Assembly: GCF_039539005.1 (NCBI RefSeq)
Contig: NZ_BAABCP010000001.1
Coordinates: 1,426,001 to 1,490,000 of the forward strand
Direction of reading: 5' to 3'
DNA: 64,000 nt
Source: Microbacterium soli
Lineage (GTDB): Bacteria > Actinomycetota > Actinomycetes > Actinomycetales > Microbacteriaceae
The number at the start of each line of letters is the position of its first letter. Position 1 is the first letter of the stretch. Below, piece after piece: positions 8,776-16,818 of this stretch. The notes under the pieces were generated by a model. The model did not search any database and had not been told where the DNA came from. It saw only the letters and a program-made list of their open reading frames with translations. The position numbers and the translations under genes were made by a program.

Positions 8776-9578
8776 GCTCGAGGTTTCCGATCAGCGCGAA
8801 CCTCTCGATGCTGTACGCGAGCATGGACCGTGACGAGCGTCCGGGAGCGGCCGCAGCCGACGGGTACCGCTTCGTCGAGTCATGGTGGCCGTTCCGCGGC
8901 CCGGCGGCCGAGCCCGCGGAACTGGAGTCGTTCTGCAGCGGGCTGGACCGGGCGGGCGTGCGATTGGTCGCTCTCAACCTCGACGCCGGTGACGTCGCCC
9001 ACGGCGACCGCGGCCTGCTGTCGATCCCCACCCACCACGAGCGGGTGGTCGCGAATCTCGACTCGGTCGCAGAGATCCTCGCGCGCACCGGATGCCGGAC
9101 GGTCAACGCCCTGTACGGCAACCGTGCACCGGCCTTCGACCCCGAGCAGCAGGATCGGTTGGCGCTGGAGCAGATCGTGGCCGTCGCCGATCGGTTGGGT
9201 GAGAACGGTGCGACCGTGGTGGTCGAGACGCTCAACAGCGTGGACAGCCCGGCCTTCCCCCTCACGGACATCGGAGACTCGGCCGCGTTCGTCCGACGCG
9301 CCAATGAGCTCGGCCGGTACCGGAACGTCCGTCTGCTGCTGGACACGTATCATCTTGCGGCCATGGGGGTGGATCCGTCCCACGCGGTCCGCGAGTACGG
9401 TGCCCTCATCGGTCACGTGCAGTTCGCCGATTTCCCCGGTCGTGGTCGACCGGGGACGGGTCGGGTGGACTTCGCCGCCGTCGAGACGCAGCTCACGGCC
9501 ATCGCGTATCGCGGGTACATCGCGTTCGAGTTCGACCCGGCAGTGACGTCGGAACAAGGAGAAGAGGGATTCGCATGA
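8772..9578 (+). CDS. Xylose isomerase-like TIM barrel (hydroxypyruvate isomerase-like)
   Basis: This 268-residue AP-endonuclease-2/xylose-isomerase TIM barrel starts at the ATG that overlaps the monooxygenase stop (ATGA); an earlier in-frame start overlaps the previous gene and adds non-family sequence. Likely metal ligands can be seen as Glu in VVVETLNS, Asp in LLLDTYHLA, the GHVQFADFPGRGRPG segment with its His, and Glu in IAFEFDP. The PGRGRPGTGRVDF stretch is characteristic of hydroxypyruvate isomerase and OtnI/Hyi-like enzymes. It would isomerise an aldehyde/keto pair such as hydroxypyruvate and tartronate semialdehyde, which fits the neighbouring 3-hydroxyisobutyrate dehydrogenase-like enzyme. 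Confidence 0.85.
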   Translation: MSSRFPISANLSMLYASMDRDERPGAAAADGYRFVESWWPFRGPAAEPAELESFCSGLDRAGVRLVALNLDAGDVAHGDRGLLSIPTHHERVVANLDSVAEILARTGCRTVNALYGNRAPAFDPEQQDRLALEQIVAVADRLGENGATVVVETLNSVDSPAFPLTDIGDSAAFVRRANELGRYRNVRLLLDTYHLAAMGVDPSHAVREYGALIGHVQFADFPGRGRPGTGRVDFAAVETQLTAIAYRGYIAFEFDPAVTSEQGEEGFA

Positions 9579-10483
9579 AGATCGTCAGCTATGGAGCCAA
9601 GCGCGCGGAACGGCCGGGCGTGTTCGAGCCGGGTCGTGGGATCGCCCCGCTGGATCCGCTCCTGCGATCCATGGGGATGTGCGCGTTGGACACCAACCAG
9701 GTACTCGGAATGCTGGACCTGCTTCAACCCCTCATCGAGGGTGCGCTGGACGGGCCGGGGGTCGAGTGGATCGCGGAAGGAGCCGTGCGGCTGGGCCCGC
9801 CGGTCCCCGCTCCGGAGAAGGTGCTCGTCGCCGGGGGCAACTACCAGTCGCACGTGGACGAGGCGATGGGACGCAAGAACGCGCCGTCTCCGTCCGAGCC
9901 CATCATCATCCTGAAGCCCTCGAACACCGTCATCGGTCCGCATGACGACCTGATCGTTCCGAGGCAGACGGAGCAGTTCGACTACGAGACGGAGATCGGT
10001 GTGGTGGTCGGTCGCGGAGGCCGGTACATAGGCGTCGAGGATGCTTATGAGCACGTGGCGGGCTACCTCATCGCCAACGACGTCACGGCGCGCGACCTGG
10101 CCTTCAAGGATGTGCACATCTCGCCGGTGTTCTCGCAGATGACCCGTGCCAAGGGCATTCCGACCGGGGCGCCGCTGGGGCCCTGGCTGGCCACCAAGGA
10201 TGAGATCCCCGACCCGCATCGACTGGAACTGCGCTGTTGGATCAACGGCGAGCTTCGCCAGGCGGGCAGGAGCGACGAGATGATCGTCGACATCCCGCAC
10301 CTCATCGCGGACTTCAGCAAGATCATCGAACTCTCACCGGGCGACGTGATCATGACGGGCACCACCACCGGCTGCGGGGCGTTCCAGGATCCGCCGAGCT
10401 TCCTGACCGGAGGCGATGTCGTGAAGATGGAGATCACGGGTCTCGGCACCATGCAGACGCCCGTCGTGGACGAGGTCGTCTGA
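9575..10483 (+). CDS. Fumarylacetoacetate hydrolase-family protein
   Basis: This is a 302-residue FAH-fold enzyme. The metal site is visible as DYETEIGVVVGRGGR (the ExE motif) plus Asp in YLIANDVTARDL. The C-terminal catalytic core shows LSPGDVIMTGTTTGCG and GDVVKMEITGLGTM. Family members cleave C-C bonds of diketo acids, decarboxylate or isomerise ring-fission products, or hydrolyse 2,4-diketo-3-deoxy sugar acids. In this operon, a hydrolase that splits a diketo acid into pyruvate plus a second acid would complete a dehydratase-dehydrogenase route. Substrate assignment is inference. It is the last gene of the operon, starting at an ATGA overlap and facing the TetR gene convergently. Confidence 0.88.
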   Translation: MKIVSYGAKRAERPGVFEPGRGIAPLDPLLRSMGMCALDTNQVLGMLDLLQPLIEGALDGPGVEWIAEGAVRLGPPVPAPEKVLVAGGNYQSHVDEAMGRKNAPSPSEPIIILKPSNTVIGPHDDLIVPRQTEQFDYETEIGVVVGRGGRYIGVEDAYEHVAGYLIANDVTARDLAFKDVHISPVFSQMTRAKGIPTGAPLGPWLATKDEIPDPHRLELRCWINGELRQAGRSDEMIVDIPHLIADFSKIIELSPGDVIMTGTTTGCGAFQDPPSFLTGGDVVKMEITGLGTMQTPVVDEVV

Positions 10484-10522
10484 TCGGGGCATCCTCTGAA
10501 CGCCACGGGCGCCTCGCCCCGA
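10484..10522. terminator. Weak stem-loop between convergent genes
   Basis: TCGGGGC at 10484-10490 pairs with GCCCCGA at 10516-10522 around a 25-base loop. It sits between the ends of the FAH gene and the convergent TetR gene. There is no T-tract on either strand, so a terminator role is only suggested by position. Confidence 0.3.
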
Positions 10523-10528
10523 GTCGGC

Positions 10529-11182
10529 TCAGCGGCCTCCGCCGAGGAGGATGCCCGAGATCAGCGCCTGCACGAGCTCTGAAGCCTGGTACCTCCTGTC
10601 GGTCTCGGCTCCGATGCAGAGGTTGCCGACTGCCCGGAGCACGCTGTAGGCGTCGATCTCGAGCACGGTCGCGCTCGCCGCGCGCGCGGCGTCCAGGAGA
10701 CCGCCGCAGACCGGCACGAGCCGATCGACGAAGTATGCATGCAGGGCGTCGGATTCCGCGGTGTGCCCTCGCAGGGCGCCGGCCAGCCCGTGCTTGGTGA
10801 CGAGGAAGTCCACGAACATCGCGATCCATGCGCGCAGTGCGGCCTCCGGAGAGGCGCTCTCCGCCAGCAGCCGGGGCGCTGCGTCGGCGCAGGCCTCGAC
10901 CTGATGCCGGTACACCGCGACGACCAGTTCGGGGCGGGTCGGGAAGTGCCGGTAGATCGTGCCCACACCGACCCCGGCCCTCTCCGCGATCACCCGCACC
11001 GGGGCGTCCACGCCCGAGACCGCGAACACCGCCGCCGCCGCATCCAGCAGTGCGCGCCGGCTTCGACGGGGCCTCCCCACGGATGCCGGCTGCTTCGCCG
11101 AAGGTGCTTCGGCCTGCGTGCGCACCGTCTCGTCCGGCTCGTCCGTCTTGTCCTCGGGCACGCGCCCCTCCTCGTCTCCCAT
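10529..11182 (-). CDS. TetR-family transcriptional repressor
   Basis: This 217-residue regulator has a charged N-terminal tail of about 40 residues, then a TetR helix-turn-helix (RRALLDAAAAVFAVSGVDAPVRVIAERAGVGVGTIYRHFPTRPELV) and an all-helical C-terminal ligand domain of the SbtR type (LVVAVYRHQVEACADAA onward). It is divergent from an alpha/beta hydrolase gene. A 23-bp palindrome sits between them, so it most likely represses that hydrolase and itself, with a small molecule relieving repression. It is convergent with, and so probably not part of, the preceding catabolic operon. Confidence 0.92.
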   Translation of the reverse strand: MGDEEGRVPEDKTDEPDETVRTQAEAPSAKQPASVGRPRRSRRALLDAAAAVFAVSGVDAPVRVIAERAGVGVGTIYRHFPTRPELVVAVYRHQVEACADAAPRLLAESASPEAALRAWIAMFVDFLVTKHGLAGALRGHTAESDALHAYFVDRLVPVCGGLLDAARAASATVLEIDAYSVLRAVGNLCIGAETDRRYQASELVQALISGILLGGGR

Positions 11183-11189
11183 ACGGCAC

Positions 11190-11218
11190 TTGCATTACGG
11201 AACAATGTTCCGTAATGT
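11190..11218 (+). promoter_or_regulatory. TetR operator overlapping the hydrolase promoter
   Basis: An 11-base arm ATTACGGAACA (11194-11204) is followed by one base and its exact complement TGTTCCGTAAT (11206-11216). The palindrome lies between the divergent TetR and alpha/beta hydrolase genes. On the plus strand a possible -35 TTGCAT (11190-11195) and a weak -10 TAATGT (11213-11218), 17 bases apart, flank it, so bound repressor would block RNA polymerase. The operator is well supported by symmetry; the promoter boxes are a weaker call. Confidence 0.75.
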
Positions 11219-11276
11219 TATGGATCAACGTTCCGATATCAGTATCGCAGAGCGCACTCAGAGAGAGGAACTCACC

Positions 11277-12221
11277 ATGCATCCGTCTTCGCCCGACGGC
11301 CGGGACCGCGTCGCCGACGCCGGTTCCCCCGTCGTCTCCGTCGCCCCCGTCCAGTTGTCCGCACCCGGCCGCGCCCGGCCGCTGGAGGTGCGGGTGTCCG
11401 CGCCGGCATCGGGCGCCGCCCTCCCCGTGGTGCTCTTCTCGCACGGCAACGGCTGGCACCTCGACGGATACCAGCCGCTGGTCTCCCGGTGGGCTGCGCA
11501 CGGCTTCGTGGTGATCCAGCCGACCCACCTCGACTCGCGTCGGTACGGGATCGGGCTGGACCACCCGGCCTTCCCCACGATCTGGACGGAGAGGATCGCG
11601 GATCTGAGGCGGACTCTCGACCAGCTCGATGTCATCGAGGCGGCGGCCCCTGGCCTGGCCGGGAGGATCGACCGGACGCGGGTCGCCGTCGCGGGCCACT
11701 CCTGGGGTGCGCAGACCGCGCAGACCCTGCTCGGAGCGCGCGTTCTCGACGAGTCCGGAAACCCGGGAGCGGACATGTCCGATGATCGCGTCGCGGCGGG
11801 CATCCTCTTCTCCGCGACCGGTGTCGCCGGCGACGACCTGGTGCCGTTCGCGCAGCAGCACTTCCCGTTCATGCGCCCGTCCTTCGCGGAGCTGACGACT
11901 CCGACCCTCGTCGTCGCCGGCGACCGTGACCAGTCGCAGCTGTCCCGGCGCGGACCGGACTGGTTCACGGATGCCTACCATCACAGCCCCGGCGCCACCG
12001 ATCTGCTGACTCTCCACGGGGCGGAGCACTCACTCGGCGGGATCGTCGGGTACGAGGTGGCCGAGACCACGGACGAGAGCCCGGAGCGCGTCGCCGTCAT
12101 CCAGGACGCCAGCACCGCCTACCTGCGCGCCGCACTGCGGGGTGAGGAGGAGGCGTGGCAGGCGGCCACGGAGAGGATCCGCCGCCATTCGAACGCCATC
12201 GCTCGCGTCGACAGCAGGTGA
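11277..12221 (+). CDS. Alpha/beta hydrolase (PAF-acetylhydrolase/dienelactone hydrolase-like)
   Basis: This 314-residue serine hydrolase has an oxyanion segment PVVLFSHGNGWHLDGY, the nucleophile elbow VAGHSWGAQ (Ser142), a likely acid in LVVAGDRDQSQ and the catalytic His in LHGAEHSLGG (His251). There is no signal peptide, so it is cytoplasmic. The ATG at 11277 follows GAGAGAGGAA; an in-frame ATG at 11220 lies inside the operator region and is less likely. The family hydrolyses small esters, lactones or short acyl lipids. The divergent TetR gene and shared palindrome suggest the enzyme is induced by an ester or xenobiotic; the natural substrate is unknown. Confidence 0.85.
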   Translation: MHPSSPDGRDRVADAGSPVVSVAPVQLSAPGRARPLEVRVSAPASGAALPVVLFSHGNGWHLDGYQPLVSRWAAHGFVVIQPTHLDSRRYGIGLDHPAFPTIWTERIADLRRTLDQLDVIEAAAPGLAGRIDRTRVAVAGHSWGAQTAQTLLGARVLDESGNPGADMSDDRVAAGILFSATGVAGDDLVPFAQQHFPFMRPSFAELTTPTLVVAGDRDQSQLSRRGPDWFTDAYHHSPGATDLLTLHGAEHSLGGIVGYEVAETTDESPERVAVIQDASTAYLRAALRGEEEAWQAATERIRRHSNAIARVDSR

Positions 12222-12422
12222 TGCCTCCGCGCATCCGTCGTGCGGAGAGACGGTGACGCGGACTGCTCCGCCGGGAATCGCGCAGAACGCGGCGCCGTCC
12301 GCCGACATGCGACATCCGGGGCCACCGGGCCTCTCGCGCTGGTACTTTGCTGTTGGCGTCCATCCCCGCTCCACCGATCCTGCGCCGGTTCGCCGACCAG
12401 AGCACCACCGAGGAGTGCTGAT

Positions 12423-13734
12423 ATGGGTTCGCAGAGGTTCCCGGTCGCCGTGATGTCCCCTCTCCGTCCCGGGAGGGCACGTCGTCAGCGATGGATCGCC
12501 GGTGGTGCTGCCGTGGTGCTCTCGCTCGTCGGTCTGGCCGCGGGGTCGACCCCGGCGGGTGCGGTGGAGGTGCCGGACTTCTCCCTGTCGGTGAGTTCGG
12601 GACCGACGACCGGCGGCACGGAGACGGTGGTGACGCCACCGCCGGACGTGACCTTCACGAGCGTGTCCGCCGGTGGCGACTACTCGCTGGCCGTGGGGTC
12701 GAACGGCCGGATCTATTCGTGGGGCTACAACGCCGACGGTGAGCTCGGCCGCAGTGGTTCAGGCATCCGACAGTTGACTCCCGGAGAAGTGGAGTTCTCC
12801 GCGAGTGCGACCTTCACACGGGCATCCGCGGGCTATACGCATTCAGTGGCGGATCTACTCCTGGGGCTACAACGGCTTCGGCGAGATCGGCGACGGGTCG
12901 AACGTCACTCGGGCGGAGCCTGTGGAGGTGGCGCTCCCCGGCGGTGTGGCGGTCACGGGCGTGTCCGCCGGCGACCACCACTCGCTGGCACTGGGGGCGG
13001 ACGAGGCGACGTACGCGTGGGGCTCCGGAGGGTTCGGCGCGCTCGGCACCGGTGAGATCTCGTCCCCCTCATCGCCTGTTCAGGTGCTCTCACTCGACGT
13101 GTCCGTGACGTCGGTGCTCTTCGGGGAGGATCCGGGAGTCGGCCTGGTTCGGACAGGCGGTGTGTGGACGGTGATTGCTCCACCGCACTCGGCGGGAGCG
13201 GTGGACGTGGTGCTGGGGTGGACGCTCGGGGGCGTCGCACAGTCTCCTCTGACTCTGTCCGACGGGTTCGCGTTCCTCGATCCCGTGACGGTGCCCGGCG
13301 TTCCGGGTGATGTGGTGGCTGTCCCCGGTGATGGTGAGGCGGCGCTCTCGTGGATGGCGCCCGGTGACGACGGCGGTGCCGCGATCACGGGGTATCAGGT
13401 CGAGTGCTCCACCGATGGCGGTGCGACGTGGATGCCGTTCGCGGATGCCGTGTCGGAATCGGCAGCCGTGACGGTGACGGGCCTGGAGAACGGCACGGCA
13501 TATGTGTTCCGGGTGCGTGCGGTGAACTCGGTGGGTGCGGGCGTCTGGAGCGGAGCATCCGCTCCGATCACGCCGTCCGCCGCTCCCGTCCCGACGGAGC
13601 CGCCATCCGGTGATGGCGAACTGGCGGGCACCGGGGGCGCCGGGTCCCCGTGGCTGCCGATGGCGGGCGGGGCCCTGCTGCTCGGCGGCATCCTGCTCCT
13701 CGGCGTGCTCTCCCGCAGGAACCACGTCCGGTAG
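12423..13734 (+). pseudogene. RCC1-repeat/fibronectin-III LAxTG surface protein, frameshifted
   Basis: The 5' frame from ATG 12423 encodes a signal peptide (RWIAGGAAVVLSLVGLAAGS, then TPAGA) and an RCC1 repeat (SAGGDYSLAVGSNGRIYSWG). It loses register near 12853 and stops at 13055 after 210 codons. The next frame picks up at the same point with RIYSWGYNGFGEIGDG, more RCC1 repeats, a fibronectin type III domain (PGVPGDVVAVPGDGEAALSW to TPSAA), and a wall-sorting signal: LAGTG, a hydrophobic stretch and SRRNHVR. Aligning repeat 2 with repeat 1 shows about 17 bases missing between the codons for SVA and RIY. As read, the protein is cut before its anchor. An assembly collapse of the near-identical repeats is the alternative. 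Confidence 0.8.
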
Positions 13735-13742
13735 CAGGTGGG

Positions 13743-15314
13743 TTACTCTTCGGCGGCTGCGGGGGGGAGTCCAGCGGCGACATAGCGATCGACCATGGCG
13801 CCCCAGGGCAGAACTCCGACCCGATCGGCCCAGTTCTGCCATTGCTGGGCGAGGCGCTCGCAGACCTCCGGATGGCTGCCGGCGAGGTCATGCGTCTCGG
13901 CACGATCCGCGTGGAGATCGTAGAGCTCCCACACGCCGGGATAGGCGCGGACCAGCTTCCACTTGCCCACACGGATCGCCGAGTTGCCGATGTGCTCCCA
14001 GTACAGGGGCACGGCATCGAGCTCGGCGCCGGTCAGTGCCGGCAGCAGGGAGCGTCCCTCTGTCTCATGGGCGGGGAGACCGGCAGCGTCGAGGATCGTC
14101 GGTACGATATCGACGAGCTGAGCCGGCAGGTCCACGATCGCGCCCGGTTCGAGCCCGCCCGCCGGCCAATGCATGATGAGCGGCGTGGAGATACCGCCCT
14201 CATGCACCCACCGCTTGTAACGGCGGAATGGGGTGTTCGAGAGGTTCGCCCACGCTACGCCATAGCTGGAATACGTGTCTTCGGGGCCCGGCACGATCTC
14301 GGGAGTGTTGCCGAACGACACCGGTCTGCCGTCGCGGGTCCCTTCGCGCAGCACGCGATCCTTCTTCACGAACGTCGCATCGTCACCGATCGGAAGCTCC
14401 TCGGCGGACGCACCGTTGTCCGAGAGGAAGAGCACGATGGTGTTGTCAAGAGCATCTTGCCGCGTGAGTTCACCGAGTATCTCGCCGACCGCACGGTCGA
14501 GTGCGACCACCTGGGCGGCATATGCCTCCATCCGCGTGAGCTGCCACTCCGCATCGTCGACGTTCGCCCAGGCGGGCTGGGTGGGATCCCGCTCGGTGAG
14601 CGTGGTGACCACGGGGAGGATGCCGCTTCCGCGCAGTGCGTCGAGCCGTCGTTCTCGCAAGGCGTCCCACCCGTCGTCGAAGAGTCCGCGCACGGCTGCG
14701 ATGTCTTCGGGGCGGGCGTGCAGCGGCCAGTGGGGCGCAGTGAAGGCTGCGTACAGGAAGAACGGATCGGTCGAGTCCTCGCGAGCGGCCAGCCATTTCG
14801 TGGCCTCAGCACCGATCGCATCGGTGTAGTAGAACTCCTCGTCGTCGAGGGCGTCGCTTGCGGGGCTCTCTCCGCGGGTCAGCGTCTGCGGCGAGTAATA
14901 GCTGGAGCAGCCTGCCAGCGTCCCGAAGAAGTCGCCGAACCCTTTTCGCGTCGGCCATGACGCGTTCGGCGTGTGGGGGTCGGCGGCGAGATGCCATTTG
15001 CCGAACAGTGCGGAGTCCCAGCCCGCCGCTGAGAGTGTCTCGGCGACGGTAGGGACATCGGGATTCAGGTTGCCCGGGTATCCAGCGGGGAGGTCGGGAC
15101 GGGTGAGGACGCCGATTCCAGTCTGGTGCGGATGCAGTCCGGTGAGCAGTGATGCACGGGACGGACTGCACCGGGCGGTGTTGTAGAACTGTGAGAGCCG
15201 GACTCCGCCGTGCGCCAAGCTGTCGAGATTCGGCGTGGGGATCTCGCCGCCGTAGCAACCGAGATCCGAGAAGCCCATATCATCGGCGACGATGAGCAGG
15301 ATGCTCGGTTTCAC
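13743..15314 (-). CDS. Sulfatase, formylglycine type (arylsulfatase family)
   Basis: This 523-residue type I sulfatase has metal ligands at the start (LLIVADDMGFSDLGCYGG, Asp11/Asp12), the activation motif CSPSR at Cys49 whose Cys is converted to formylglycine, and the second metal pair in VLFLSDNGAS. No signal peptide is visible, so it is probably cytoplasmic and acts on imported sulfated oligosaccharides. It starts at GTG 15314 behind a strong GAAGGAGG. It is divergent from the ROK regulator, and their shared intergenic region carries the ROK-type operator. No formylglycine-generating enzyme lies in the window. The substrate, likely a sulfated sugar given the beta-helix protein and importer nearby, is inferred. 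Confidence 0.92.
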   Translation of the reverse strand: MKPSILLIVADDMGFSDLGCYGGEIPTPNLDSLAHGGVRLSQFYNTARCSPSRASLLTGLHPHQTGIGVLTRPDLPAGYPGNLNPDVPTVAETLSAAGWDSALFGKWHLAADPHTPNASWPTRKGFGDFFGTLAGCSSYYSPQTLTRGESPASDALDDEEFYYTDAIGAEATKWLAAREDSTDPFFLYAAFTAPHWPLHARPEDIAAVRGLFDDGWDALRERRLDALRGSGILPVVTTLTERDPTQPAWANVDDAEWQLTRMEAYAAQVVALDRAVGEILGELTRQDALDNTIVLFLSDNGASAEELPIGDDATFVKKDRVLREGTRDGRPVSFGNTPEIVPGPEDTYSSYGVAWANLSNTPFRRYKRWVHEGGISTPLIMHWPAGGLEPGAIVDLPAQLVDIVPTILDAAGLPAHETEGRSLLPALTGAELDAVPLYWEHIGNSAIRVGKWKLVRAYPGVWELYDLHADRAETHDLAGSHPEVCERLAQQWQNWADRVGVLPWGAMVDRYVAAGLPPAAAEE

Positions 15315-15322
15315 GCAACCTC

Positions 15323-15351
15323 CTTCATTAATTGATGAGTGTAACTATATA
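15323..15351 (+). promoter_or_regulatory. ROK-type operator and promoter, copy A (sulfatase/ROK divergent)
   Basis: The 20-bp sequence TTAATTG-N6-GTAACTA occupies 15328-15347. It matches copies upstream of the beta-helix gene and the substrate-binding protein gene. Phased as in the other two copies, a -35-like CTTCAT (15323-15328) and a -10-like TATATA (15346-15351) flank it on the plus strand, pointing at the ROK gene. Its position also covers the sulfatase 5' region. Autoregulation by the ROK protein is the natural inference. Confidence 0.65.
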
Positions 15352-15395
15352 CCTTACCCCGTGGAAAGCACGAGTTTGCGCAAGGATGGCAGATA

Positions 15396-16598
15396 GTGGC
15401 TCACACAGATTTCCGCACCAATGACCGGCGCTCGCTGGCGATATCCGATGATCTCCGGCGGGGGAACATCGCCGCGATCGCGCGCGCATTGCTGCTTGAG
15501 GGACCGCTTGCCCGCGCTGAACTGGCGCAGAAGCTCTCACTGACGCGCGCCACCGTGACGCGTGCCGCCGCGCAGCTGATCGATGTCGGGTTGGTTCGCG
15601 AAGGTGAGGCACGGCGAGCGACGAGCGGACGCCCCATGGTTCCGCTGGAACTGGATGGATCTCGACGCGTCGTGATCGCCGTGCATCTGGGGGCCGTCGA
15701 GTTGCGGGCGGGGATCATCGACATCGAGGGGCGCATCATCACCCATGACGTCCTGCGATATGAAGGAACTTCACCCGCCGCCGTCTCGATGCTCGTGCGG
15801 CGTGCGGTCGCCGGGCTGACGGAGGGCATGTCCCCGCAGATGACGATCCTCGGAATGGGGGCCACGATCGGAGGGTGGGTCGATCCGCACAGTCAGACGA
15901 TCATCCGCTTCGATCCACTCGGTTGGCGCGACGTGAACTTCGTCGATGCGATTCCTGATCTCGGCTATCCGCGCTGGTTCGACCAGATCGTTCGAGGCAT
16001 CGCGGTCGCCGAGAGCCTCTTCGGCGTCGCACGAGGGCATCAGGACTTCGTCGTTCTCTGGTCGGGGCACATTCTCGGCTCGGCGTCAGTGTGGGGCGGT
16101 AGCGTGCAACGCGGTGTTCGCGGTGGTGCAGGCATGATCGATCACCTTCCCACCGGTAGGGATCATCCGTCGTGCGTGTGCGGACAGTCTGGATGCCTCG
16201 GCATGGTTGCGACCGACCAGGCGATTCTGGACGCGGCGCGAGCGGGGGGTATACCGAACGGCGGTGTGGACTCGCTGCGCAGTCTCTTTCGCGAGTCGGG
16301 TGAGGATGCGCGACTGTCCGCGCTGATTCGTGAACGTGCTGCTGATTTCGGACGGGCCGCGCGGGTGATCGCGCAGCTGCGAGCACCCGAGTTGTTCGTC
16401 ATCGCAGGTCTGATCACGACGCACTCCGAGTATGAACGAGAGTTCCGCCGCGCACTTCATACCGGTGCAGGAGTGGCTGCCGACGTGGAGGTCCGCCGCT
16501 CGGAATTCGGCGGGCTCGCAACGATCGAAGCCAGCGCCGCTCTCGTGATCGATGACTACTATCGCGATCCGATGGCCTTCGAAGCATCGTCGGTCTGA
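15396..16598 (+). CDS. ROK-family transcriptional repressor
   Basis: This 400-residue NagC/XylR-type regulator has an N-terminal winged helix-turn-helix (NIAAIARALLLEGPLARAELAQKLSLTRATVTRAAAQLI, about residues 25-70) followed by a ROK sugar-kinase-like domain. The zinc-binding cluster C260-x-C262-G-x-x-G-C267 is intact, as expected for sugar-sensing repressors. The kinase phosphate-binding consensus is weak, consistent with a regulator rather than a kinase. It starts at GTG 15396, nine bases after AAGGA. The gene is divergent from the sulfatase, and the same operator recurs at three promoters around it, so it should control the sulfatase, the beta-helix protein and the Opp-type importer in response to a sugar. 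Confidence 0.9.
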   Translation: MAHTDFRTNDRRSLAISDDLRRGNIAAIARALLLEGPLARAELAQKLSLTRATVTRAAAQLIDVGLVREGEARRATSGRPMVPLELDGSRRVVIAVHLGAVELRAGIIDIEGRIITHDVLRYEGTSPAAVSMLVRRAVAGLTEGMSPQMTILGMGATIGGWVDPHSQTIIRFDPLGWRDVNFVDAIPDLGYPRWFDQIVRGIAVAESLFGVARGHQDFVVLWSGHILGSASVWGGSVQRGVRGGAGMIDHLPTGRDHPSCVCGQSGCLGMVATDQAILDAARAGGIPNGGVDSLRSLFRESGEDARLSALIRERAADFGRAARVIAQLRAPELFVIAGLITTHSEYEREFRRALHTGAGVAADVEVRRSEFGGLATIEASAALVIDDYYRDPMAFEASSV

Positions 16599-16709
16599 CA
16601 TCGCGCGGCGTACCTCGTGCGACGCGATCGTGCAGCTCTCCTCGAGGCCGTCGTCACGGGGAGAAGGAGGACTTCCCACGCGCGGACAAAAGCTGTCGGC
16701 AAATAGTCG

Positions 16710-16738
16710 TTGACTTAATTGTCGCATGTAACTAATCT
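16710..16738 (+). promoter_or_regulatory. ROK-type operator and promoter, copy B (beta-helix gene)
   Basis: A -35 TTGACT (16710-16715) and a -10-like TAATCT (16733-16738) are spaced by 17 bases. The 20-bp operator TTAATTG-N6-GTAACTA fills the spacer (16715-16734), sharing the last base of the -35 box. Bound repressor would block polymerase directly. It lies about 80 bases before the beta-helix coding start. Confidence 0.7.
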
Positions 16739-16818
16739 TTCTCCGAGATGCGCGGCACGTGGCGGGGTGAGGGAGCCCAGCCGAAAGCGATGGACCGCAA
16801 TCGGAGGAAGGTCGGAGC

